Shown here: one piece after another, positions 8,494-17,603 of the stretch
How positions within the stretch are numbered: the stretch's first letter is position 1
How the letters are laid out: the number at the start of each line of letters is the position of its first letter
Source: Lachnospiraceae bacterium
GTDB lineage: Bacteria > Bacillota > Clostridia > Lachnospirales > Lachnospiraceae
Assembly (NCBI GenBank): GCA_900757195.1
Contig: CAAEMZ010000047.1
Location: forward strand, 1-64,000
Direction: 5' to 3'
DNA length: 64,000 bases
Position numbers and translations under genes: made by a program
The notes under the pieces: model-generated
Database searches by the model: none
What the model was told of the DNA's origin: nothing
What the model saw: only the letters and a program-made list of their open reading frames with translations

Positions 8494-11172
8494 ATGAATA
8501 AAAAGCATTTAACCCTTGGAATTCTGGCCCATGTAGACGCGGGCAAAACCACATTGGCGGAAGGAATTCTTTTTCAAAGCGGAAGTATAAGAAAGCTCGG
8601 AAGAGTGGATCATGGCAGCGCTTTTCTGGATACATATGCTCTGGAGCAAAAGCGGGGGATTACGATTTTTTCAAAACAGGCGGAGTTTACGCTGGAGCAT
8701 CGGTCGGTGACGCTGCTGGATACGCCGGGGCATATAGATTTTTCAGCGGAGATGGAGCGGACGCTGCAGGTACTGGATTATGCGGTGCTGGTCATCAGCG
8801 GCGCCGACGGCGTTCAGGGCCATGTGGGGACGCTCTGGCGGCTTTTAGAGCATTATCAGGTCCCGGTCTTTATTTTTATCAATAAAATGGATCAGCAGGG
8901 AACGGACAGGGCGGCGCTTCTTTCCGGGCTTCGTCAGAAGTTCGGTGAAGGCTGCGTGGACTTCAGCGGAGATCCGGAGTCATCGGAGTGGATGGAAAAT
9001 ATTGCGGTGTGCAGTGAAAAGCTTCTGGAAAAATTTCTGGAAGAGGGAAGTCTTGAAAAAGACGACATCCGGCGGGCCATTGCAGGGCGTCACATATTTC
9101 CATGTTATTTCGGTTCAGCCCTGAAAATGGACGGTGTCGATAAGCTGCTGGAGGGTCTGGATGAATATACGATGGCGCCGGAGTACGGCGGGGCCTTTGG
9201 CGCCCGGGTTTATAAGATTTCCAGAGACGATCAGGGAAACCGTCTGACCCATATGAAAATTACCGGAGGTATTTTAAAAGTCAAAATGCCGGTGAGCGGT
9301 GGAAAGACCGGGGACGGTGACGGCTGGTCGGAAAAGGTGGATCAGATCCGTATTTATTCCGGCGCCGGATATGAGACGGTAAACCAGGTTTCTGCCGGAC
9401 AGATCTGTGCGGTGACGGGGCTTGACCGTACGTTTGCAGGCGAAGGCCTGGGCGGTGAAAAGGCCTCGGAAAAAATGACATTAGAGCCGGTGCTGACCTA
9501 TGAAATCTGTCTGCCGAAGGGCTGTAATGTCCATGAAATGTTTTTGAAATTAAAGCAGCTCGAGGAAGAAGAACCCCAGCTTCAGATCGTCTGGGATGAC
9601 GCTTCCGGAGAAATTCACGGAAAAGTCATGGGAGAGATACAGATAGAAATTTTAAAAAGCCTGATAGCGGAACGGTTTGGCGTCGATGTGACCTTTGGGG
9701 CGGGCAGTATCGTTTATAAGGAAACGATTAAAACGACGGCAGAGGGCGTGGGCCATTATGAGCCATTGCGCCATTATGCGGAAGTCCATCTGCTTTTAGA
9801 GCCGGGAGAGCCGGGCAGCGGTCTGGTGTTTGAAACACGGTGCAGCGAGGATCTGCTTGACCGGAACTGGCAGCGTCTGATCCTTACCCATTTGGGTGAA
9901 AAACGCCATCGTGGGGTGCTCACGGGGGCAGAGATCACAGACATGAAGATTTCTCTGGTCGGCGGGCGGTCCCATGCGAAGCATACTGAAGGCGGCGATT
10001 TCCGTCAGGCGACCTACCGGGCGGTACGGCAGGGCCTGAAACAGTGTCAGAGTGTCCTTCTGGAGCCGGTGTATGCCTTTTGCCTGGAAATACCTTCGGA
10101 TAAAACCGGAAGAGCGATGGCAGATATTCAGCGGATGTCCGGTGAAATTTTCCGGTCGGAGACGTCCGGTGAAATGGCAGTGATTACAGGGAAGGCTCCG
10201 GTTATCTGTATGCGGGATTATGCTTCGGAGGTTATGAGCTATACCCGTGGGCTGGGACGGCTGAGTTGTACGCTGAAGGGCTATGAACCGTGCCATAACA
10301 GTGAAGAAGTGGTGGAGGCTGCAGGGTATGATGCAGAGGCAGATCTGGAAAATCCGACGGGCTCCGTATTCTGTACCCATGGCGCCGGATTCAATGTGCC
10401 ATGGAATGAGGTGCCGGAGTATATGCACGTAGAAAGCTGTCTGAAGGTATCAAAAAAAAGTGCGGAAGCGGCGTCGGATATTCCGGAAAGCAGCCGGCGT
10501 CCGGGAGGCAGCAGCCCGGAATTTTCCGATGATAAGGAGCTGAAAGCGATTTTTGAACGGACCTACGGTCCGGTCAAGCGGCGTGAAGCGGTGGGACGAC
10601 GGGAAATTTCTGTATCGGATATGAAGGTCCCTGAAAAAAAAGAGCCGGAAGAAAGCTATTTGCTGGTGGATGGATATAATATTATTTTTTCCTGGGAGGA
10701 ACTCAATGGGCTGGCGGCAGTCAATATTACCAGCGCCCGGAATGCGCTGATGGACATTCTTTCCAACTATCAGGGATTCCGGAAGGATACGCTGATCCTT
10801 GTTTTTGACGCTTATAAAGTGGAAGGAAACCCGGGACAGGTGTATAAGTATCATAATATTTATGTTGTATTTACGAAAGAAGCCGAAACGGCGGACCAGT
10901 ATATTGAAAAAACCGTGCACAAAATGGGACGGCGGCATCAGGTGACGGTAGCGACCTCCGATGCCCTGGAACAGGTGATTATTCTCGGCCAGGGCGCCCG
11001 AAGGCTTTCCGCCGGCGACCTGAAAGAAGCGGTGGAGCAGGCCAGCCGGGAAATCCGTGAGATTCTCAAAGAACGGAGGGATACCGGAAAGAACTATCTC
11101 CTGGAAGCCTTGCCGGAGGAACTGGTTTCTGAAATGGAGGACGTCCGCCTTGGGAGAAAAAAACTGAAATAA
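8494..11172 (+). CDS. TetM-like translational GTPase fused to a Rae1/YacP-type NYN nuclease domain
   Basis: At 892 residues this is some 250 longer than classical ribosomal protection proteins. The N-terminus is an EF-G/TetM-type GTPase: AHVDAGKTT (G1), DTPGH (G3), NKMD (G4), followed by EF-G-like domains to about residue 650. A charged linker (about 655-715) leads to a NYN/PIN-like domain (about 720-870) with the YacP/Rae1 hallmarks LLVDGYNII, FDAYKVEGN, TADQYIEK and VATSDALEQ; the acidic residues expected of the nuclease site are present. Rae1 of Bacillus subtilis cuts mRNA in the ribosomal A site, where TetM-like factors also bind, so the fusion makes mechanistic sense. I infer a ribosome-clearing or rescue factor rather than a tetracycline-resistance determinant. 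Confidence 0.88.
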   Translation: MNKKHLTLGILAHVDAGKTTLAEGILFQSGSIRKLGRVDHGSAFLDTYALEQKRGITIFSKQAEFTLEHRSVTLLDTPGHIDFSAEMERTLQVLDYAVLVISGADGVQGHVGTLWRLLEHYQVPVFIFINKMDQQGTDRAALLSGLRQKFGEGCVDFSGDPESSEWMENIAVCSEKLLEKFLEEGSLEKDDIRRAIAGRHIFPCYFGSALKMDGVDKLLEGLDEYTMAPEYGGAFGARVYKISRDDQGNRLTHMKITGGILKVKMPVSGGKTGDGDGWSEKVDQIRIYSGAGYETVNQVSAGQICAVTGLDRTFAGEGLGGEKASEKMTLEPVLTYEICLPKGCNVHEMFLKLKQLEEEEPQLQIVWDDASGEIHGKVMGEIQIEILKSLIAERFGVDVTFGAGSIVYKETIKTTAEGVGHYEPLRHYAEVHLLLEPGEPGSGLVFETRCSEDLLDRNWQRLILTHLGEKRHRGVLTGAEITDMKISLVGGRSHAKHTEGGDFRQATYRAVRQGLKQCQSVLLEPVYAFCLEIPSDKTGRAMADIQRMSGEIFRSETSGEMAVITGKAPVICMRDYASEVMSYTRGLGRLSCTLKGYEPCHNSEEVVEAAGYDAEADLENPTGSVFCTHGAGFNVPWNEVPEYMHVESCLKVSKKSAEAASDIPESSRRPGGSSPEFSDDKELKAIFERTYGPVKRREAVGRREISVSDMKVPEKKEPEESYLLVDGYNIIFSWEELNGLAAVNITSARNALMDILSNYQGFRKDTLILVFDAYKVEGNPGQVYKYHNIYVVFTKEAETADQYIEKTVHKMGRRHQVTVATSDALEQVIILGQGARRLSAGDLKEAVEQASREIREILKERRDTGKNYLLEALPEELVSEMEDVRLGRKKLK

Positions 11173-11180
11173 AGAAATTT

Positions 11181-11462
11181 TCAGAGATGCAGACGGAATT
11201 TAAGGATAAATAACAGGGCGGCCTGCAGCAGCAGGATAGCCGGAATACCGATGACAAAACGGGGATGTCTGGTTTTATGATGAAAGCCATACATCCCTAT
11301 TTCTGCGCCGATACTTCCGCCGATAAGGGCGAGGAGGAAGAGGGTGGCCTCGGAAATACGCCATTTGCCATGGATGGCCCGGTATTTGTCGATACCGTAG
11401 ACAATCAGGGTCAGAATGTTGATAACAATAAAATAAATAAGAGTGATTGTGGATATTTTCAA
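11181..11462 (-). CDS. DUF1294 family small membrane protein
   Basis: Roughly 93 residues with two or three hydrophobic segments (LIYFIVINILTLIVYGIDKY near the start, then LFLLALIGGSIGAE and a C-terminal helix). The YGIDKYRA and GGSIGAEIGMYGFHHKTRH blocks are typical of the DUF1294 family of inner-membrane proteins of unknown function. The open frame reaches back to 11561, but that part overlaps the start region of the next gene. I place the start at TTG 11462, with GTG 11471 as an alternative. It converges with the TetM-like gene, with only eight bases between stops. Confidence 0.75.
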   Translation of the reverse strand: MKISTITLIYFIVINILTLIVYGIDKYRAIHGKWRISEATLFLLALIGGSIGAEIGMYGFHHKTRHPRFVIGIPAILLLQAALLFILKFRLHL

Positions 11463-11555
11463 AAATAACACATCCTTTTCAATAATTTTATAGAATTGAT
11501 GTATACTATCATAACAGACCCTATGAAGTTTGACCAGATTTAACGGAGGTTTATA

Positions 11556-12377
11556 ATGCATAAAAAAATTATATTTTTAGATGTCGACGGAACACTTGTA
11601 GATTTTCACGGAGATTTGCCGGAATCGGCCCGGGAGGCGGTGCTGCAGGCCAAAGCCAACGGGCATCGGCTGGTTGTATGTACGGGCCGGCTGAAAGCCC
11701 AGATTTATCCGCAGGTGCTCGCGATGGGATTTGATGGGATCATCGCTTCCGCGGGAGCCTATGTGGAGTGCGACGGCCGGGAAATTTACCGTCATGTGGT
11801 GGATTCGGAACATTTAAGAAGAATCACCGATTACTTTGAGGCGGCGGATATTGCGTATTGTTATCAGACAGCGGACGGAGTGATCGTGACGGAATCGAAT
11901 CAACGCCGGATCAATCAGCATTTTTTTGATGCGGGAATGGATGAAGCGAAGATAAAAAAAGTTATGATCGTGGATATCCGGGCGGTCGATCACATCGGAG
12001 ACCGGAAGGATGTGGAAAAGGGGGCCTATTACGATTCGGGACGTACGGTGGGCGAGCTTCAGGAGGCTCTCGGTGATTATTTTAAAGTTGAAGCTTCGAG
12101 TTATGAAAAAGGCGACAGTGACAGTGGGGAATTCACCTGCGCCGGTGTGAATAAGGCGACGGGGATTGCCCGTTATGTCAAATGGGTTGGGGCGGATATG
12201 AAAGACACCATCGGTGTTGGCGATGGTCCAAACGATATGGAAATGCTCTGTACAGTGGCAGTCTCGGTGGCCATGGGGAACGCTTCGGAGGATTTAAAGG
12301 CGCTGGCCGATGTGGTGACTGATGATGTCGGTGAAGACGGAATAAAAAATGCCTTCAGAAAATTAGGTCTTATCTGA
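11556..12377 (+). CDS. Cof-type HAD family phosphatase
   Basis: A 273-residue haloacid-dehalogenase hydrolase of the Cof/YidA type. Motif I is FLDVDGTLVD, motif II is the threonine in VVCTGR, and motif IV is GVGDGPNDMEML. A type IIB cap sits between motifs II and III. The substrate is probably a sugar or nucleotide phosphate and cannot be told from sequence. The start follows AACGGAGG. Its last codons overlap the terminator of the converging azl genes. Confidence 0.9.
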   Translation: MHKKIIFLDVDGTLVDFHGDLPESAREAVLQAKANGHRLVVCTGRLKAQIYPQVLAMGFDGIIASAGAYVECDGREIYRHVVDSEHLRRITDYFEAADIAYCYQTADGVIVTESNQRRINQHFFDAGMDEAKIKKVMIVDIRAVDHIGDRKDVEKGAYYDSGRTVGELQEALGDYFKVEASSYEKGDSDSGEFTCAGVNKATGIARYVKWVGADMKDTIGVGDGPNDMEMLCTVAVSVAMGNASEDLKALADVVTDDVGEDGIKNAFRKLGLI

Positions 12378-12383
12378 AGGCAT
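12344..12383 (-). terminator. Terminator of azlCD embedded in the 3' end of the HAD gene
   Basis: ATGCCTTCAGA 12349-12359 pairs with TCTGAAGGCAT 12373-12383, a perfect 11-base-pair stem. Read on the minus strand it is followed by a run of six T (the A run at 12344-12349), so it ends azlD transcripts. Half of the hairpin lies inside the HAD coding region. Confidence 0.75.
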
Positions 12384-12392
12384 CCATGAAGG

Positions 12393-12704
12393 TCAAATAC
12401 CGGGAATCAGTTCCAGAAGAAATACCGCCAGGCAGGCAGCCGCAGAAACCTTGATGAGGCTGCCGCCACGCCAGGCTGTGATAATCGCGACAATAAAGCC
12501 TGCAAGGGCGGACCAGAAGCTCTGGGTGGCCGACAGGATGGCCGGGAAGGTCATCACGGAAAGGGTCACGTAAGGTACATAATATAAGAAAGAGCGGATA
12601 TAGGTGTTTTTGATTTCACCGCGGATAAATGTCAGCGGCAGCAGGCGGATTAAATAGGTCACGCCGGCCATAACAAAGATATAAATATAAATATTGTGGG
12701 ACAT
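12393..12704 (-). CDS. azlD: AzlD family branched-chain amino acid exporter subunit
   Basis: A 103-residue membrane protein with about four hydrophobic helices and the AzlD signature near the start (YLIRLLPLTFI). AzlD is the small partner of AzlC in export of branched-chain amino acids and analogues. The start is ATG 12704 behind AAGGAGG. It lies directly downstream of azlC on the minus strand, 32 bases apart. Confidence 0.9.
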   Translation of the reverse strand: MSHNIYIYIFVMAGVTYLIRLLPLTFIRGEIKNTYIRSFLYYVPYVTLSVMTFPAILSATQSFWSALAGFIVAIITAWRGGSLIKVSAAACLAVFLLELIPGI

Positions 12705-12736
12705 AAAGGGGCCTCCTTGTAAATCGGTGAATCGTT

Positions 12737-13456
12737 TTAAATACTTTCGTCGTCGGGGTCTTCAGGAATCGGGAAGAGAACGGCGGCGCCTCCGGCAATG
12801 AGGAGGGTGAGCAGGATAATCCGAAAACCGGAAGAAATGCTGTTCAGTACCGGAATCCATGTGAACAGAAGACTGACGGCCATGGATGTCAGGACAACTC
12901 CGGCAATAATCCGGCTGTTTTTTGAAGGCGGTACAATGACGGCGATAAACATGCCGTAAAGAGCGACGCCAAGGGCGCTGAGAACCCGTCCCGGCAGGAT
13001 ACTGCCGGAGAGGACGCCTAAAAAAGTACCGAAAGCCCATCCGGGAGAAGCGACGCTGATTGCGCCGTAGCTGTAAAAGGGATCCAGTTTTCCTTCTTTG
13101 CAGCTGCAGATGCCGAAAATTTCATCCGTGTTGCCATAGGCAATAAAGAAACGGTGAAAAAAAGCGGAACGCCGGTCGAGTTTCTGGGAAAGGGCGCAGG
13201 ACATCAGACAGTATCTTAAATTAATGACGAGCTGGGTGAAGGCCATTTCCGCATAGGATGAAGCGGCGGTGATAATTCCAAGGCCGGCAAACTGTCCGGC
13301 GGAAGTCAGGTTGGTCAGGGACAGAAGGACTGCCTGAAAGGCGGTCATTCCGGCATTTTTTGCCATAATACCAAATGTAAAGGATACGGCCATATAACCG
13401 AGAGCAATCGGAATACCGTCTTTCATTCCCTGGCGGAATGCAATTCTATGATTCAT
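12737..13456 (-). CDS. azlC: AzlC family branched-chain amino acid exporter subunit
   Basis: Membrane protein of about 239 residues with multiple helices; the N-terminal block GMKDGIPIALGYMAVSFTFG and the SAGQFAG motif are typical of AzlC. It works with AzlD as an amino acid exporter. The frame extends five codons upstream from a TTG, but ATG 13456 lies at proper distance from GGAGAGA, so that start is preferred. Confidence 0.9.
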   Translation of the reverse strand: MNHRIAFRQGMKDGIPIALGYMAVSFTFGIMAKNAGMTAFQAVLLSLTNLTSAGQFAGLGIITAASSYAEMAFTQLVINLRYCLMSCALSQKLDRRSAFFHRFFIAYGNTDEIFGICSCKEGKLDPFYSYGAISVASPGWAFGTFLGVLSGSILPGRVLSALGVALYGMFIAVIVPPSKNSRIIAGVVLTSMAVSLLFTWIPVLNSISSGFRIILLTLLIAGGAAVLFPIPEDPDDESI

Positions 13457-13536
13457 AACAAATCTCTCCAATATGATTTTTTCAAACTCCTATTTTAGCA
13501 CGAATATAGATATTAGTAAAATAAATACTTAAGACT

Positions 13537-13564
13537 TTGCAATTTTTCCGGTTGTGTATATAAT
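13537..13564 (+). promoter_or_regulatory. Sigma-A promoter upstream of corA
   Basis: TTGCAA at 13537-13542, a 16-base spacer and TATAAT at 13559-13564, ending 42 bases before the corA start codon. Confidence 0.65.
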
Positions 13565-13606
13565 AGAATAAGGAAAACCGTGTACGACAGAGAGGAGCAT
13601 ATCCGA

Positions 13607-14548
13607 ATGATAAAAATATACAGGACAGATGATTGTTCAATTCATGAAGAAGAAAATATTCAGGAAGGCGTATGGGTACAGATGGTTCAGCCTTCCAGAT
13701 CGGAAGCCATGCATATAGCCAATGAGCTGGATATCGACGTCGATGATATCATGGCTGCGCTGGATGAAGAGGAAAGTTCCCGTATTGAACTGGAATCCGG
13801 ATATACGTTGATTCTGGTGGATATCCCGACGGAAGAAGTCCGTCATGAAAAGCGGGTGTATACCACCATCCCTCTGGGCATTATTCTGATGCAGAATATG
13901 ATTATTACGATATGCACAGAAGATACGCCGATACTTCACCGTTTTGTAAAAGGCCGGGTGCGGGAATTCAGCACAAAAAAGAAGATGCGTTTTGTTTATC
14001 AGATCTTGTTTCATGTGGCATCACTGTATCAGGCAGATCTGCGCGTACTGGATAAAAAACGGATATCGATTGAAGAACGTATTGGGGATAACACAGAGGA
14101 TGTGGATTTAATTGATCTGCATGAACTGGAATCCACACTGGTCTATTTTGCCACATCCCTTCGGGCCAACGGTGTCGTTCTGGACAGGCTGACCCGGTAT
14201 AAACGGCTGGAACAGTATCCGGAGGATCAGGAGCTGCTGGATGATGTTATTATCGAAAACAAGCAGGCCATCGAAATGACCACGATTTACAGGGATATCA
14301 TCAACAGTACCCGTGAGCTGCTGTCTTCAGTCATCGACAGCCGGCTGAATAATGTCATGAAGTATCTGACATCGATCACGGTCGTTATGGCGATTCCGAC
14401 GATTATTTCAGGGCTTTACGGGATGAATGTGAATTCGGGCGGCATGCCTTTTGCCAATTCCATACAGGGATTTTCCATTGTCTGTGTGATCACACTGCTG
14501 ATATGTGTTCTGGCACTGTGGCTGCTCCGGAAACAAAAGATGTTATAA
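13607..14548 (+). CDS. corA: CorA family divalent cation transporter
   Basis: A 313-residue protein with a large soluble N-terminal domain and two C-terminal helices. The signature YGMN, at the end of the first helix (SGLYGMNVN), is the CorA selectivity motif, so it should carry Mg2+ or a related ion. GTG 13580 would add nine residues; ATG 13607 behind AGAGGAG is the better start. thiW follows 28 bases later on the same strand. Confidence 0.92.
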   Translation: MIKIYRTDDCSIHEEENIQEGVWVQMVQPSRSEAMHIANELDIDVDDIMAALDEEESSRIELESGYTLILVDIPTEEVRHEKRVYTTIPLGIILMQNMIITICTEDTPILHRFVKGRVREFSTKKKMRFVYQILFHVASLYQADLRVLDKKRISIEERIGDNTEDVDLIDLHELESTLVYFATSLRANGVVLDRLTRYKRLEQYPEDQELLDDVIIENKQAIEMTTIYRDIINSTRELLSSVIDSRLNNVMKYLTSITVVMAIPTIISGLYGMNVNSGGMPFANSIQGFSIVCVITLLICVLALWLLRKQKML

Positions 14549-14576
14549 ATGACAGAAAATGAGAAGAGGTTAAAAA

Positions 14577-15308
14577 ATGAACATGAAGAACAGACTGATA
14601 AAGATGACCTTTCTGGCAATGATGATTGCTATCGGCGTGGTAATTTCGCCGATTTTGCGGGTTGAGGGAATGTGCCCGATGGCCCATTTAATCAATATTG
14701 TATGTTCGGTGATGATGGGGCCGTGGTATTCGCTCGTTTGCGCGACGCTGATCGGAATTATACGAATGATGTTTATGGGAATACCGCCGCTGGCGCTGAC
14801 CGGCGCCGTGTTTGGCGCCTTTCTTTCCGGGATGCTCTACCGGGTGTCCGGAGGACGTATGATTTTTGCTGTGGTTGGGGAAGTTATAGGTACAGGAATT
14901 ATCGGAGCGATTGTCTCCTATCCGGTGATGGCCTTTCTTATGGGAAGAGGCGGCCTGTCACTGATGTTTTATGTGCCGTCCTTTATCTGCGGAACGCTGA
15001 TTGGCGGCAGCGTGGCATTTATTTTCCTGAAATATCTGAATAAAGCAAAAATGCTGGTGAAGATGCAGCAGATGCTCGGCTCACAGGTGCAGGAAAAGCC
15101 GTCAGATCTGAGAATGGATGCGTCAGGCATCGGGTTTCTCGGAATCATCGTTTATCTGGCCGTATTTGTTGTGGCAAAAAATATTTTCAAACTGACCGGC
15201 GTTATGGCGAAGGCTTTTCCGATAGCTGCGCTGATTCTTGTGGAAGTGATCGCGATTGTATATTATGTTACCCAGTCTAAAAAAGAACAGGAGCATCCGA
15301 ATGTTTAA
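14577..15308 (+). CDS. thiW: Thiazole transporter substrate-binding (S) component ThiW
   Basis: A 243-residue integral membrane protein with about six helices, matching the ThiW family of ECF-type S components, predicted to import hydroxyethylthiazole. The N-terminal IGVVISPILRVEGMCPMAH block is characteristic. It overlaps thiM by eight bases, so uptake and phosphorylation of the thiazole are coupled. No TPP riboswitch is visible in the 28 bases before it. The shared A and T units of the ECF transporter are not in this window. Confidence 0.9.
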   Translation: MNMKNRLIKMTFLAMMIAIGVVISPILRVEGMCPMAHLINIVCSVMMGPWYSLVCATLIGIIRMMFMGIPPLALTGAVFGAFLSGMLYRVSGGRMIFAVVGEVIGTGIIGAIVSYPVMAFLMGRGGLSLMFYVPSFICGTLIGGSVAFIFLKYLNKAKMLVKMQQMLGSQVQEKPSDLRMDASGIGFLGIIVYLAVFVVAKNIFKLTGVMAKAFPIAALILVEVIAIVYYVTQSKKEQEHPNV

Positions 15309-16197
15309 AGATAAGAAAACTCAGGCAGATGGAAACATCTGCCTGACTGCTGAAAAAAATAATACAGAGATGATCCTCCGGGCGATTGAGGCGATGCGGA
15401 CCAGAGTTAAAACGGAGGCGCCGCTGATCCACTGTATTACAAATCCCATCTCTATTCATGACTGTGCCAATGTCGTGCTGGCAGCCGGAGGGCGGCCGAT
15501 GATGGCGGAACATCCGGCGGAGGTGGCGGAGATTACGGTGACAGCGGGTGCGCTGGCCTTAAATCTGGGGAATATTACCGATGCCCGCAGAGAATCCATA
15601 TTGATCGCGGAAAAAGCGGCGATGGCGGAAGGAATTCCGGTAATCCTGGATATGGTCGGTATCGGATGCAGCGCCTTCCGAAGGGCTGTCGTTATGAAAT
15701 TTTTGGAACAGAAAATTCCGGGAAAACCGCTCATTTTAAAGGGAAATATGTCGGAGTTAAAGGCGCTGGCCGGTGAATCCGGCGGTGTCAGCGGTGTCGA
15801 TGTCCGTCCGGAGGACATGCTGTCAGAAAGCAATCAGTCCGAAGGGGTGCGCCTGGCGAAGGATGTGGCCCGGACTTATGGGGCTGTCGTCCTGGCTTCG
15901 GGAAAGACGGATCTGGTGACCGACGGTGAACGGGTATTTCTGGTGGATAACGGTTCAGAGATGATGGGACGGATTACAGGAACCGGATGTATGCTGAATG
16001 TATTGACGGGAACGTATCTGTCGGCGGCAGAGCCTCTGCTGGCAGCGGCGGCCGCCTGTGTGATTCTCGGAATCAGCGGTGAAATCGGTGCTGAGAATTG
16101 TCAGGGAACGGGCAGCTTTCAGGTCATGTTTCAGGACGCTCTGTTTTCTATGGATGAAAAAGATATACGCGGGAGAATCCGCCTGAGAGAAATTTAA
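15301..16197 (+). CDS. thiM: Hydroxyethylthiazole kinase
   Basis: Ribokinase-like enzyme of 298 residues that phosphorylates hydroxyethylthiazole for thiamine salvage. Conserved blocks include PLIHCITNPISIHDCAN near the start, PVILDMVGIG, and the ATP/anion-hole block ITGTGCML. The frame opens 15 codons earlier, but ATG 15301 is preceded by AGGAG and is the natural start. There is an N-terminal extension of about 30 residues before the conserved core. Confidence 0.92.
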   Translation: MFKDKKTQADGNICLTAEKNNTEMILRAIEAMRTRVKTEAPLIHCITNPISIHDCANVVLAAGGRPMMAEHPAEVAEITVTAGALALNLGNITDARRESILIAEKAAMAEGIPVILDMVGIGCSAFRRAVVMKFLEQKIPGKPLILKGNMSELKALAGESGGVSGVDVRPEDMLSESNQSEGVRLAKDVARTYGAVVLASGKTDLVTDGERVFLVDNGSEMMGRITGTGCMLNVLTGTYLSAAEPLLAAAAACVILGISGEIGAENCQGTGSFQVMFQDALFSMDEKDIRGRIRLREI

Positions 16198-16221
16198 GTT
16201 TGAATATTCGGAGGGATTTTT

Positions 16222-17580
16222 GTGGATGCAAATGAAAAGTTCATATATATGACGACGGAACCGGTGCCCCGGCTGGTGACATCACTGGCGGTGCCGACGA
16301 TTATCAGTATGCTGATTACATCCTTTTATAATATGGTGGATACCTTCTTTGTCGGCCGGATCAATACATCGGCCACGGCAGCGGTCGGGGTCGTTTTTTC
16401 ACTGATGGCGGTGATTCAGGCCATCGGTTTCTTTTTCGGCCACGGTTCGGGAAATTATATTTCCCGGAAGCTGGGGGAACGGAATATGGAAGAAGCTTCG
16501 CTGATGGCATCCTTTGGCTTTTTTTCGGCGTTGATTGCCGGCGCGGTACTGATGGCCGGAGGCCTGATCTTTACAGAACCGCTGGCAAGGCTTCTCGGTT
16601 CCACAGAAACGATTCTCCCTTATGCCATGGATTATCTCCGGTATATTTTGATCGGTGCGCCCTATATGACGGCATCTCTGGTTTTAAATAACCAGCTTCG
16701 TTTTCAGGGAAATGCCTTTTATGGGATGATCGGTATTGTGGCCGGGGCGGTTATAAATATTATTCTTGATCCGGTACTTATTTTCGGAATGGGAATGGGT
16801 ATTGCCGGAGCGGCAGTGGCTACGATTATCAGTCAGTTCATCAGCTTTCTCATATTACTTCGAATCTGCCTGAAGGGGCCCGGAATTCGGATTCGCTGGG
16901 GAAATTTCCGGCCGGATTTTCATTTTTTTAAAGAAGTTTTCCGAGGTGGTTTTCCATCTCTCTGCCGTCAGGGTCTTGCCAGTGTGGCGACAATCGCCCT
17001 GAATGTGGCGGCCGGAGTTTATGGCGATGCGGCAATCGCCGGAATGTCGATCGTTTCAAGAATCGCCATGTTTGCCAATTCGGCGCTGATTGGTTTTGGC
17101 CAGGGATTTCAACCGGTCTGCGGTTTTAATTATGGCGCGAAATTATATCATCGTGTCCGGGAGGCTTTTTATTTTTGTGTCCGGTATTCGGCGGTTTTTC
17201 TGTGTGCCGTCTCCATTGCAGGGTATATCGGGGCGCCGGAGCTTATCGGTCTTTTTCGGAAGGGGGACATGGCGGTCGCTGCCGTCGGTACGGCGGCGCT
17301 GCGGTTTACCTGTATCAGCTTTACCTTAAACAGTTGGATCGTAATGAGTAATATGATGCTCCAGTCCATCGGCATGGCGACCCGGGCGTCCATTGTAGCG
17401 GCTGCCCGTCAGGGGCTTTTTTTCCTGCCGCTGATTGGAATACTTCCGTCGGTTCTCGGACTCCGGGGGGTGGAGATGTGTCAGATGGTGAGTGATATAC
17501 TTACATTTTTGCTGGCCCTTCCGCTGGCCCTGGGTGTTTTGAAGAAATTAAAAGAAAACAGGGATGAAGATATCCGATAA
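16222..17580 (+). CDS. MATE family efflux transporter
   Basis: A 452-residue, twelve-helix MatE protein (two MatE domains). The first helix block LAVPTIISMLITSFYNMVDT is typical. It should export cationic drugs or metabolites with Na+ or H+; substrate unknown. GTG 16222 follows GGAGGG. It lies between thiM and an amino acid symporter with short gaps. Confidence 0.9.
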   Translation: MDANEKFIYMTTEPVPRLVTSLAVPTIISMLITSFYNMVDTFFVGRINTSATAAVGVVFSLMAVIQAIGFFFGHGSGNYISRKLGERNMEEASLMASFGFFSALIAGAVLMAGGLIFTEPLARLLGSTETILPYAMDYLRYILIGAPYMTASLVLNNQLRFQGNAFYGMIGIVAGAVINIILDPVLIFGMGMGIAGAAVATIISQFISFLILLRICLKGPGIRIRWGNFRPDFHFFKEVFRGGFPSLCRQGLASVATIALNVAAGVYGDAAIAGMSIVSRIAMFANSALIGFGQGFQPVCGFNYGAKLYHRVREAFYFCVRYSAVFLCAVSIAGYIGAPELIGLFRKGDMAVAAVGTAALRFTCISFTLNSWIVMSNMMLQSIGMATRASIVAAARQGLFFLPLIGILPSVLGLRGVEMCQMVSDILTFLLALPLALGVLKKLKENRDEDIR

Positions 17581-17603
17581 GACATATGTATAAATAAAGT
17601 CCG

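Noticed and set aside
9796..10428. 210-codon minus-strand frame inside the TetM-like fusion gene
   Set aside because: Shadow frame with no recognisable domain.
8494..11172. Tetracycline resistance gene
   Set aside because: The GTPase part is TetM-like, but the extra nuclease domain and housekeeping context argue against a dedicated resistance gene; resistance cannot be inferred from this sequence.
14549..14576. TPP riboswitch before thiW-thiM
   Set aside because: Only 28 bases separate corA and thiW; there is no room for the aptamer and no CTGAGA motif.
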